From Microcyclospora pomicola (taxonomy: Eukaryota; Ascomycota; Dothideomycetes; Capnodiales): a stretch of DNA of 64,000 nucleotides. The stretch lies in assembly GCA_002786065.1 (NCBI GenBank), contig NHNY01000026.1, positions 186,001 to 250,000 of the forward strand. Direction: 5' to 3'. Each line of letters opens with the position of its first letter. Positions within the stretch are counted from its first letter, which is position 1. Of the stretch, positions 21,929-32,700 are shown piece after piece. A program made the position numbers and the translations under genes. Under the pieces are notes generated by a model, which saw only the letters and a program-made list of their open reading frames with translations, did no database searches and had not been told where the DNA came from.

Positions 21929-22491
21929 CTCGTGTATCTACAGGATCAATGATGAAGACTACCTTAACATTTACAGCCTCTTGATAGGCAAGTGCTCTGG
22001 AGATTCGTATCTCTGGAGTGGAGTGAAGATGTTAGAGAAGTGCTGGCTCCAGATGCTATCAGTACCTACGCGCTGGCACGTTGCTCAGCCTGGTTGCTGC
22101 ATGAAGAGGCGTGCATTAGGTCAACCCGTTTGCCTTGCTGCTCAGCCACGGCCGATACGCAGGTTTTTGGCCTGCCGGAATGACCGCCTCTCACTGAGAG
22201 AAACTTCATCAGTGGTCTGAAACGGTCAGGCATCCTCTTGCTTTATGGCTGTGGGAGGTTGAGCAATATTGGTATTGGCCATCTTGCATGATTCTCTGTC
22301 TACGCGAGCACTTCGCCTCCAAGTGAGTTACCACACCACACAACCAATCTTACATACGTAGGAGCGGCAGGGGGCCATTTCGACTGGGCGCCATCTTCGG
22401 TACTTTATTTCGCCTATGGACCCATTACTACTCGAGTGTCGATTTTGCTTGACTGACACACCTGAGCCTAAGGATATGAAATTCAGAAAAG
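21929..22491. promoter_or_regulatory. Divergent promoter region, NACHT gene / SNF2 gene
   Basis: 563 bases between the starts of the two divergent genes. A CCAAT box is visible at about 22344-22348 (CAACCAATCT). Otherwise no recognisable operators, repeats or RNA genes. Confidence 0.5.
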
Positions 22492-25400
22492 ATGAACACT
22501 CCCGAGGCTAGGCCCCAGCACCTTGGACCGGATTGGCACTCACTCGACCATGAGGATCCATTGCCCAAGAGGCGTCGTATAGGTCTGACAGGATCCTTCG
22601 AATCACGCAGCGCCTCACAGCCTTTACTCGAAGCTACCAGATGTGGTGCCGACAGCCCTTCGGACACTCTTTCCGATCATGCTTCTGCAATATCGGATTG
22701 GTCTCAATACAGTACCCCAGGGAGCGAGCAAAACGTTCCACACGAAAGCCAGCCAGAGCCTGATGGTCATCGGACCTCCGCCAAAAGTGCTGTTGTGGCA
22801 GACCAAATTTGTTATGGAATGCTTGGAGGTTTGGCTGTTGCACAGCATGCGGGACAGCGGCTACAGCAGTTTGGTGCCGCCTCACCTGTGCTTCTGAACG
22901 GACCATATCTGCATCTACTGAACGATCCATCTGGCAGCTCTATCGGTAGTCTGGACCCCCGGACGACCAGTATCTTGCATCGATTGATCGGACTTGAGGG
23001 GGTCATCTTCCAGGCACGTTGCTCACCTAAACAGCTCCGAGCCGACTCGAGCACTCGTAAAAGAGCACCGGAGCACAGTATCGAGTTGACCATCATCGTG
23101 TATGGACCAAGTGCATTATCAGATCGTATCGCTGATTTCCTATTCGCATGCGATCTCCGTCTTGAGGACCCGACACAATGTGATCGCAACGTGCGTTATC
23201 GCAACGCTCAATCACTGTGGGGTTCGGATGATAGTATCGTCCGAATGACCAAGGATGTGTACAGCAACAACATTCAGGATTTCGAGCTCTTCCAGAATCC
23301 TCGCGACATCCTTGCAGATCTAGAATACAATGACCAACTACCAGAAGCACCCGATCCTACAGCACTTAGCACTCCTCTATATCCGTATATCTACCTGTCC
23401 TCTCGATCAGAACATATGAACTGACCATGACCAGTCACCAGAAACAAGCATTATCTTTCATGTTGCGACGAGAGCAAGGTTGGGCATTTTCTGGCCCTCA
23501 AGCAGATATATGGCGCATACAGCAGAACGAAACAGGCTATACCTTCGTAAATAACATCACTGATGAGCATACCAGCGATCGACCTCCAGAGTGTCGGGGA
23601 GGTGTCATCGCGGATCAGATGGGCCTTGGAAAGTCGTTAAGTGCTATTGCACTGATTGCTTCCGACAAAGACGCCACTAGAATTGCCTCGCCAGCATCCT
23701 GTACCAACGACAGCATACCCACCACACTTCTCGTAGTCAGAGCACCATGTAAGTGTGCATTGTGAGTATTCCGAGGAGGTTTTGCTGAGATCAAACAGTG
23801 TTGAATACATGGGATGATCAATTACGCCTGTAAGTTTGATAAGCTGCATCACATTACTGCTTGCTGACCATCGGCAGTCATTGCCGCGACGGTCTACTCA
23901 CTTGGCGTCAGCACCATCGCCAGAATCGACTCAAGCATCTTGCGGACTTTGAGCACGTTGACGTGGTCATCACGACTTATCAGACATTGGTCGCAGAGTT
24001 CAAGAGACATTCGCGCTACCCTTCACCACTATTTGAGGTTTGCTGGCGGAGGATCATTCTCGACGAAGGTAGGATTTCCACAACACGTACGGACATGGCA
24101 ATATGAAACTGACACTTGCAGCGCACGACATTCGTGAACACAACCAGATCACCGCAAGGACAATCTGCTCGATGAAAGCGACGGCACGCTGGGCACTGAC
24201 GGGCACTCCCATTCAGAACAAAATCGACGACCTTGCTAGTCTGTACAAATTCATCGGCGTCTTTCCCTTCAACGAGCCACGAACCTTTGTTGGATGTGTT
24301 AAGGACCTTTGTCAACAAGGCACCGAAGAGGCGCTGGAGAGACTGAAGAATATGATTCGTTGTATCATGCTACGCAGATCCATAGGTACCGTTACGCTTC
24401 CCAAGCGAGAGGATCTGGTCTGTAAGCTTGACTTTAGCCCTGAAGAGCAGGCGTTGTATGATCGCACCAAAGCAAGGACTCTCCATATGATCGACGGAGC
24501 CATTCAGGATGACACCAAGTCTCAATTCAATATTCTACCCTGGATCAACAGTCTTCGCAGCATTTGTAACCTCGGCCTACGAACGAAGACACCGTCTAGC
24601 CACATGTCAACACAAGCCTGGAACAAGGATGTGGCACAGCAGCACTTTAACAGTCTTGTCGTTGCCGGTAGCGCTCTCTGCGAGCGTTGCGGTATAAATC
24701 TGGATGTGACTGCAACAGAGGCGGCAGACCAAGTGACCGCGGCAGGGACAGAGCCAACCCTGTCCAACTGCCTCTGCGTGCTATGCGGGCAATGCAAGCC
24801 CGCCGATTCGCAACACTGCCGGTGTGCCCCAGGAACACAGCATCTGGTCGCAACCATCTCATCGATGTCGTCGGACATCGACCTTGATAGCGAGAAGGTT
24901 GAGGTCGGGAACAGCGTGCCCACGAAAGTTGCAGCATTGATCAGTGATCTTGAGAAGCATGTTACGACGGACAAGTGGTTGGTCACAATTTTCTCGGTTT
25001 GTGGATTAGATGCTGACGTTGAGGTAGCGTTGTGTTCTCCTTCTGGACCAGTACACTTGACATTATCGACGCAGAGATCAGACAACGTGGGATTGGCTAT
25101 ATCCGCTATGATGGAAAAGTTTCTTCAACCAAGAAGCGAGCAGCACTGCTGTTTAGCTTCCAGAACGATCCAGCAACCCGTGTTGCTCTGATGACCATAT
25201 CTTGCGGCGCTGTTGGGTGAGTCCAGCCATTCTCTTCTCTCGTCATGACTGATCTTATCACATATGTAGCCTGGACCTCACAGCGGGCTCCTACGCGTAC
25301 CTGATGGAGCCACATTGGAACCCTATGGTTGAAATGCAAGCATTGGCCCGCATATATCGCATGGGTCAGACGCGACCAGTGACTACCGTCCGATATGTAA

Positions 25401-25671
25401 TGCGAAATTCTTTCGAAGATGTAAGTCGGCGGTAAAGCTCCCTCAGGTCAACCCACCATCGGCTGACACGTAGGACCATCAAATCAGCATGTGATCAACA
25501 TCCAAAACCAAAAGCAGCGGCTCTCGGAACTATTTATGGCCGCAGGCGATACGACGACTGCAACAGGGAGCAATTCTGCACGATTGCAGGTAGGTGGCCT
25601 CGACATACAAAGCTCCGTCTAGGACTCTAACATATTTCTGCCAGCACTTTCGATCACTAATAGCTCGCTAA
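22492..25671 (+). CDS. SNF2-family ATPase, RAD5/RAD16-like
   Basis: Nine exons (22492-23384, 23435-23748, 23799-23829, 23878-24068, 24122-24977, 25028-25216, 25270-25420, 25488-25589, 25645-25671) join in phase to about 917 residues. SNF2 ATPases translocate along DNA and remodel nucleosomes or other DNA-bound proteins. The ~300-residue N-terminus is specific, with a basic stretch PKRRRIG that may be nuclear targeting. Motifs: HQKQALSFMLRREQGW, Walker A DQMGLGKS (about 361-365), DEAH (475-478) formed across an intron, ALTGTPIQNKI, FSFWTSTLDII, and motif VI ALARIYRMGQTRPV. A Cys-rich insert (CERCG ... CLCVLCGQCKPADSQHC) between the lobes looks like a degenerate RING, as in RAD5/RAD16 relatives. 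The last 27-base exon is uncertain; reading through would stop at 25623. Start is 563 bases from the NACHT gene. Confidence 0.85.
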
Positions 25672-26235
25672 CGCCAGGAATGGACACTGGGGATCAGGTG
25701 CTGATAAGCCATTGTTCGACAGCTGACGGCCTCCGGATCGTCTCCGCAGTGGTCGAAAGGTGAGTAGGCCTCCTGATGTGGAATGAAGCTCCTGTAGCGA
25801 TGCATAAATCAATTTAAAGAAGTCGCCCAGTACGACATGTCTTCCGTAGGACGACGACAGGAATGGTGGGGTCAGCGATGCTGGCTTGCATGTGATAAGG
25901 AGAACACTTCAGTGGAAAGAAAAAGACACTGTTTGCCGCCAATTCTGCTCAAACCGATCGTCGGGCAGGTTCGTATATAGGATACCATGATGTGAAGAAG
26001 CACTGAAACGCTGCATTTGAAGATGATATCCTATTATGAAAGGCATTCGCAGTCTGCCTTGAGTTCCCCTCCCTATACGACGAGGACTCCGGAATATTGT
26101 CTGTGCTTTCCATAGCGCGGGTCAGAAACCTGCCCCACCAAGACTCCCACAACGTCAAGCAGCCCATTTTCGTAGACATCTCTTAGATCTCCGAAACACA
26201 ATTCAGATCTCCACTTGTTCAAGCACACCGTAATC
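25672..26235. other. Intergenic, SNF2 gene to PA2G4-like gene
   Basis: About 560 bases. It holds the 3' end of the SNF2 gene and the promoter of the next; no ORF with coding character, no repeat, no RNA gene seen. Confidence 0.4.
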
Positions 26236-27673
26236 ATGGCTGAAACCGCGCCTGTTGGTAATTTAGCTCTCCTACTGCGATGCTACTGCACAACTCGACT
26301 AACATGATCTAGACTACTCCCTGGCAAACCCAGACACGTGAGCGGTTACCTTTCAAGAAAGTCCTCGCGGGGTGACCGACTGACCTTTCGTTACAGCCTG
26401 ACAAAGTACAAGACCGCTTCTCAGATTTCACAGACCGTCCTCGCTGCCGTCAGCAAGCTCTGCTCCGAAGGCTCCAAGGTAGTGGAGATCTGCCAGAAGG
26501 GCGACAAGTTGCTCGAAGATGAGGTCGCCAAGGTCTACAAAGGCAAGAAGATCGCCAAAGGCATCGGACACCCTTGCACCATCTCTCCGAGCATTTACGT
26601 GACTCCTTACACTCCTCTCACCTCGGACGCCGAAGAGGCCGAGACTGTGCTCAAAGCTGGTGAAGCCATTAAGATCCAACTTGGCGCCCACATCGATGGC
26701 TTCGGCGCGATTGTGTGCGACACCATCTTAGTCCGCGCCAACCAGGACGAGGCAGTCAGTGGCCGTCCAGCCGACCTCCTTTTGGCGACACACTACGCGA
26801 ATGAACTCCTGCTACGCTTGATGGTTCCTCCAGGACTTGCGGCAGCTGGCACTGAGGAAGAGAAGAAGAAGGCACAAGCACAGAAGCCCTACAGCCAATC
26901 TAAGATCACACAGCTGTTGGAGAAGGTAGTAAAGAGCTATGACTGCAACCTCGTGGAGAACACCACCTGCTGGATGTTCGAGCGTAACGAGATTGAGGGC
27001 AAGAAGAAGATTATCCTGGCGCCAGGAGAGGGTGTCAAGGGCGAGGGTTTGGCAGAGATTGGTGAAGTATGGGGTGTGGAGATGGGTGTCAGCATCGGTA
27101 CGGGCAAGGTCAAGTCTCTGCCAAACCGACCCACTCTGCACAGGAGAACCACGACCACATACGGTCTCAAGCGTCCCAGCTCAAGAGCCACCCTGTCTGA
27201 GGTGCAGAAGAAATTCGGCACATTTCCCTTCAGTCTGAGACAGCTCGAGGATGAGAGAGCCGGCAAAGTCGGTATCGTTGAGTGTGTTCGTGGAGGCGTT
27301 GTGCGTCAGTACGATGTCATTGGTTCCAACGACGGTGAGCCAGTCAGCAGACTGTTCACAACAATTGGTATGTATTTGAGATCGCATTCGTTCGCCTATA
27401 CCCTACTAACATAAAACAGCCATTACCAAGAATGGTCTTCAAAGATTAGCTGCGCCCCCGGTGCCAAATCTTGAGTTGCTGAAGACCGACAAGAAGATCA
27501 CTGACGAGGAAGTCCTCAAGATTCTTGAGCTACCTCTCGCCAAGCCGGTCAGCGCCAAGCCAAAGAACAAGAAAAAGAAGAAGAAGCCCGCCAAGAAGGT
27601 TGTCAAGCAGGAAGAGGAGGAAGAGGACGACGATGATGATGATGACGATGACGATGATGAAGATGATGAGTAG
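26236..27673 (+). CDS. PA2G4/EBP1-like (CDB4) protein, methionine-aminopeptidase fold
   Basis: Four exons (26236-26257, 26313-26337, 26397-27367, 27420-27673) join in phase to 423 residues; the first two are only 22 and 25 bases. The protein begins MAETAPVDYSLANPDTLTKY and continues with the pita-bread fold of the proliferation-associated 2G4 family (VAKVYKGKKIAKGIGHPCTI; LGAHIDGFGAIVCDTI). The family keeps the aminopeptidase fold but lacks the enzyme's metal ligands. In other eukaryotes it binds 60S ribosomes near the exit tunnel and nucleic acids; the fission yeast homologue was called a curved-DNA-binding protein. The tail is unusual: a lysine block (KNKKKKKKPAKK) followed by Glu and then 11 Asp in a row. 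The lysine block matches the nucleic-acid-binding tail of the family. Confidence 0.9.
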
Positions 27674-28294
27674 AGAGTTTATGCGCCTAAAGTTGGTGCT
27701 GGGTTGACAATTCATGTGGTGTGCGATACGTGGCGAATCTGCACCCAAGCAGTTTCATCAAAGGCGAAAATGCCAGAACAGAGCACAACGTAGCATAGTT
27801 ACTGCACAATGAACAGCATGATTGTCACTATCCTATGAGTAGAGTATCATTCCGTTGCTTTGCACATGTTTTATCAGTGCTGCTTGACATCAAGAAAGGG
27901 GCAAAACTCTCTGTAGTCACCAGGCATCTGCTTACTGACAGATCTCACCGATTTTCATGGTCTTCATGTCGATACGGAGTACGAGTGAGTCAGGTTTGGT
28001 ATCCATGTCGCGACTACGAGAAACCAAGTCGTTAAGAGAGTGTTACAGAAGTGCATAAGGTGTGGTGGCAGTTTGGCAGTTGATGGTGCGGACGCTCAGG
28101 CTTTGACACCCCCGAGCGTCTCTCCCTGCAACCACTCTTGATCACCTACGCGCGTGAACACTGCACGTAGCACTCCACACACGCGCCTTTCTCGTCGAAA
28201 CACGCTTGCATAGTGCGCTGCTTGCGTTGGTCAGTACACCCGTACCATATAATGTCGCAATAATGCTAACACGAGGTGATGCAGACACGACGAG
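27674..28294. other. Intergenic, PA2G4-like gene to RCO1
   Basis: About 620 bases between tandem genes. No coding-like frame, repeat or RNA gene was recognised. Confidence 0.4.
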
Positions 28295-31200
28295 ATGGCC
28301 GCGCGCACCGCAGCCCTCCGGACACGCCGAGATCAACGGAATCCCTCACAGGACCCAGAGGCAAGCCGAACTGCACAATCGAGCGGACTGGCAGTGAAGG
28401 AAGAGCCGCACAGGAAGAGAACCTCAATGGAGCAGTGGTTGGAGCCTACGGTGCGCAAGCAGAGCTCGTACCAAGACCACGGAGGCGTTGCGTACGGCGT
28501 GCTGGAGCACATGCAGCCGCTTGGGGAACTGCCCAACTCGAAGGTCAAGGCAAGAGTGAAGGCAGAAGGGGGTCGCAAATCAGTCATGGGGCGAAGTGCT
28601 GCTGCGGGAGGACAGGACGCGCAAGAGACGCCGGAAGGGACCCCTGTGCCTGCATCGATACCCACGAACGCTGCGCGAGCCACGTCGCTGCCTGCTGCTA
28701 CAGATGGGGCGGTGAAGATCGTGGTAGACGATGAGAAGGACGAGGACTACGCGCCGACTACAAAGAAGCAAGATCGTGCCTCGAAAACGCGCTCCGCCAA
28801 GCCACGGCGCGGTGAAGGCAGCGCCACGCCCAAAGTCAAGTCGACCGAGCCTCATCATAGCAACTCACCACGTACGGGAACCGAAACTGCCAGTGAGCAA
28901 AGGCTTAAGGCTATCGTCGAGGAAGCCAAGAAGCGTGCGATACAAGTTGGAAAGCCCGACCTCGCCAGCGCGGTGCACGAAATTTGGGTGCAGAGCCTTC
29001 GTGATGAACACCTCACTCAGCTGCTAAACGAGATTCTTGCACAACGAGCGACTAAAGAACAAACAACGGAGTTTCAGAACTACGTCCGAGATGCGAAAAA
29101 GCGATTGAAAGAAAGATCAAAGAATGTTCACCGGGAGTTACCGCCTATTGTTGCGAATGTCAATGAGCCCCAGCCACCGGTGTCTGCAGGCAAGCTTACA
29201 TCAACCATCACCAACACCGAAGCTCCATCATCTAACAAAGCACCTGCGACCGAGCCTGTTGCTGCACCCCCCAAGGCTCGACTCTCGTTGAAAGTGAAGC
29301 CTCTTCCGGATAAGAAGGCTCACCAACCACCACCTGCCATTTCCATGTCTATTTCACCGAGCAAGAGATCTGGGAACAACGAAGCTAGTGACTCCGACCT
29401 GACTGAGTTCTTTTCGGACGAAGAAGACGCGATGGCCGTGGATGCGCCGCTCAAGGGCAAACAAGCATTGACGAATGGAACAAAAAAGAATCAGAGCTCA
29501 GCGTTGCAAAATGGTCTGACTGCTCCAGATCGAGGTGTGAAGCGATCTTCGGCAGAGGCGCAGATGTCCGACGATGAAGACGACGAAGCTCGAACCATGA
29601 CCGCCAAGAAACGCAGACTTGAGAAAGGCATCACTCGCGACCCTCCATTCGAGGAGAGCAATGTGCGTGGATCAGCAAGTGGCCGCAAAAGCACGTTCCG
29701 TCTCGGGCGGCCCAAAAACGAAGCGATCGTGCCGCCGCGGATAGAGCTTAAAGCGCCTGTTGGAAGCAAAACTGCCGGAGAAAGTAGAGACGTTTCTGGC
29801 GAACCCGATTCACCTTTGTCGGAACTTGGCTCGCCACCTTCACTTGTGAACTCACCCGGTCGCGACAGACCGTCTACCAGACCGGTCGGCAAGAAAGCAA
29901 AGACTAAGACCTCGTAAGTACAGCCTTTCCCGCTGACGCTGGGCATCAACTGTTTGGCGCATGTTCTGTTGGGCTGTGCAGCACGCGGAGCCTCGCAGAG
30001 CGCCCTCCAGACCATCACAGTTATATGCTGGGAGTCTGATGGCTACTTGTTCCTTTCACTATACGTCGAAATGATTACTGACACTTGTATCCATCACAGA
30101 CCAGAGAAGAAGCAGACAGGGCCTTTCAATGCGTGGTCCTCGCAAAGTGGCGGAGCCTGGCAACGCCAAGTTGGGCCTGACGAAGTGGACGAGGTAAGAT
30201 GAGACGCGCTAATTTCAATTACCGCTTGCGCACGACGCTTTCACGACAACATCCATCACCACCTACATCAACACCCCTATGCATCTTCCTTTGCTCTCGA
30301 AACCTTCTTCTATCATCTCCACAACATCTCTTACGCGTCAGGAACAGTCGCTAATCAAGAATCTCCAGCTGTCCGACAACAACGATTTCTGCTCGGCTTG
30401 TCACGGCAGCGGATTCCTCCTCTGCTGCGATGGCTGCGACCGGTCGTTCCACTTTCAGTGTTTAGATCCTCCTCTTGCTGAAGAGTCTAGTGCACTCCAT
30501 GAGCCATGGTACTGCTTTCAGTGCGTCGCAAGACGGCCCAGCGGCGAAGACTCACCGCAAAAGACTACTCGCGGACTATTTGCGCCACTGCTTGCGTCCA
30601 TTAAGACGACTAATCCATCAGTTTTTGCGTTACCTGTTGAGCTGAGAGAGTACTTTGAAGGGGTCGACACAGACAAGGATGGTTCATTCATGGGTGCGGT
30701 AAAATCGCGGACGCGGTAAGTGGCGACCTGAACTTCCGGATTTCGCCACGTTGCTGACGTTAATTGACAGGCGGGGTGGTTATGATGAGGTTGTCCCGGA
30801 CTACACCAGAATCAAGGACGAGAAAGGCAACTCGATCATCTGCTTCTTCTGCAACAAGTCTTCTGCAAATCATCGCCAGATCATTCCCTGTGATCAGTGC
30901 GGCACACATTGGCATCTGGACTGTCTTGACCCGCCACGGGCCAACCCACCAGTGCGCAACCTTGAAGGTAAAAAGGTGCAGACCTGGCTGTGCCCTCTGC
31001 ACGCAGATCATGAGCTTCGGAAAGTCGACACTACCCTACTCAACAATGATCGCCGTCGCAAAATCCACATCCGCAGGCCCAGGAACGCCAAGATTCAAGA
31101 CGTCGCACTCACTCGTGACTTCCACAACAACGGTGTCATTGAAGTTCTTGAAGAGGAGAGTGACGAAACAGAGGAGTCTGAGTTCTATGACGAAGACTCC

Positions 31201-31810
31201 GGCGACGAAGAGCAAGAGGGCACGATCCACCGCTTGCCCGCCGTGGGTATCAAGCTTGACTTTATTGATAAAGTGAAAAGGTATGTTCAAAGCATGGGAC
31301 TGGTTGCACACTCCTCGCTCATACTGACATGATATAGCTCGCGCGCGCGCCAATATCGTTCCGACTACTACGCTGCACTTCGTTCTCCAGCGAAAACAAC
31401 CTTCCATATTGGACCGTTGGAGCAAGACAATTTCGCCAGACGCTCTATCGTGGAGAAGCAACTCGCACTGAACTTGACACAATTCGCGAGCGCCAACCAG
31501 GATCTTGGACTGGGTAGTGATCAGGTCGAGAATCTGGTTGGGACCCTGATCGTAAGTCTTCTTGTGTCCGGGACGCTGGTTCATACAAAAATTGACCTCG
31601 ATCATCGTCTAGGCCGAAGCTCCTGCAGACGTAGTGCATGAAATACTCGCTGCCGAAGACCCGGACAAGTTCAAGTCATCGATGACTTCGCTCGTTCCAC
31701 CATCTCCACCAGTTTCCGAGCAGACCGAGCAGCTGTCCGTGACACAACGGAAAGAACTTATGATGCTCCAAGAGCTCATCCGCCGCAAGCTCGAAGCAAG
31801 CAAAGGCTGA
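28295..31810 (+). CDS. RCO1: Double PHD-finger protein, Rpd3S subunit Rco1-like
   Basis: Six exons (28295-29913, 30100-30193, 30342-30715, 30771-31280, 31338-31551, 31613-31810) join in phase to about 1,002 residues. Rco1 with Eaf3 guides the Rpd3S histone deacetylase to transcribed chromatin, suppressing initiation inside genes. A long disordered N-terminus is rich in Lys, Ser and Pro. PHD1: CSACHGSGFLLCCDGCDR with HFQCLDPPL and PWYCFQC. PHD2: CFFCNKSSANHRQIIPCDQC with HWHLDCLDPP and WLCPLH. A stretch between the fingers (FAPLLASIKTTNPSVFALP) lies where Rco1 carries its Sin3-interaction segment. Introns 1 and 2 (186 and 148 bases) are long for this genome, so the exon between them is less certain. 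Cti6 is the alternative, but two PHD fingers in this layout favour Rco1. Confidence 0.82.
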
Positions 31811-32700
31811 GCGGGCCAAACGAGAGCAGCATTCCTAGGCGGTTATTGAAAGTTCCATCTGCACACTGCAGCAGAAAAACCTCTTCAAACCATCATGTCC
31901 CAACAGGCGGATTGCGTCACACTAATCGCAAACCCTCCTTGAGTGTAATTCTGACGCGATGGGACGCGGCATGCCCGCACAGCAACACGGCGCAAGCGAG
32001 CGAGCGAACCATCACGAGTCTTGGTTCTTTGTTCCTTGTTCGCGTGGGTTGCCCTCACGTCCGATACCACTATGTACCTCACCTTAGTTACTTCACACTC
32101 ATTTCGTCCCTCATGTTGGTTTAGCGTGACGGTCGTGGGCAGCTGCATTGCTGGCGATTATATCATGACAACGTCGTTTTCTTTTGGAGAGGATGGGCAG
32201 GTAGAATACCTTACATGTAGCAAGAGCATCAATCGAACTACCTCATTCACTTTTTCCTCACACTTTGTTGTCTCGCGATTACGTGAGCTACTTTTTGAAG
32301 CGTGATGTGGATGTTCCATGGTGGAAGGTTGCACTTCGCGCACGTGGACATGGCAGTATTAATAAGGCTACTTGCAGAGGGCTGGTGTTGGCAAGGAACA
32401 CGACGTAACGAGCAGACCAGCAAGAAATGAACTCGATGAAACATGAAGGTACAAGAATATCGTCATAGGTTAGAAGCTTCGCATTATCCCACTCGACTCT
32501 TATCCCACTCACTCCTCTACACCGCTCGCTCCACCTATTGCATACATGCATGACGTCCAGCTGGAAGTGACTGAGACGAAAGCAGTGTCTCCGTCCGAAA
32601 TTCAAGAATACAGCTATACATCTGCCGACCGCGCGATCGGCGCTCCAACGAGTGCTTCCGAGCGACTCGTACGCAGGCGGGACATGCTCCGCCGACAGTC
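31811..32700. other. Convergent 3' region, RCO1 / SNF5
   Basis: About 890 bases between two convergent chromatin genes. Likely both 3' untranslated ends and spacer. No gene, RNA or clear repeat found. Confidence 0.4.

Noticed and set aside
25421-25472. Earlier acceptor (ACACGTAG) for the eighth exon of the SNF2 gene
   Set aside because: It leads to a stop within six codons, whereas the acceptor at 25487 gives the conserved EDHVINIQNQKQRLSELF.
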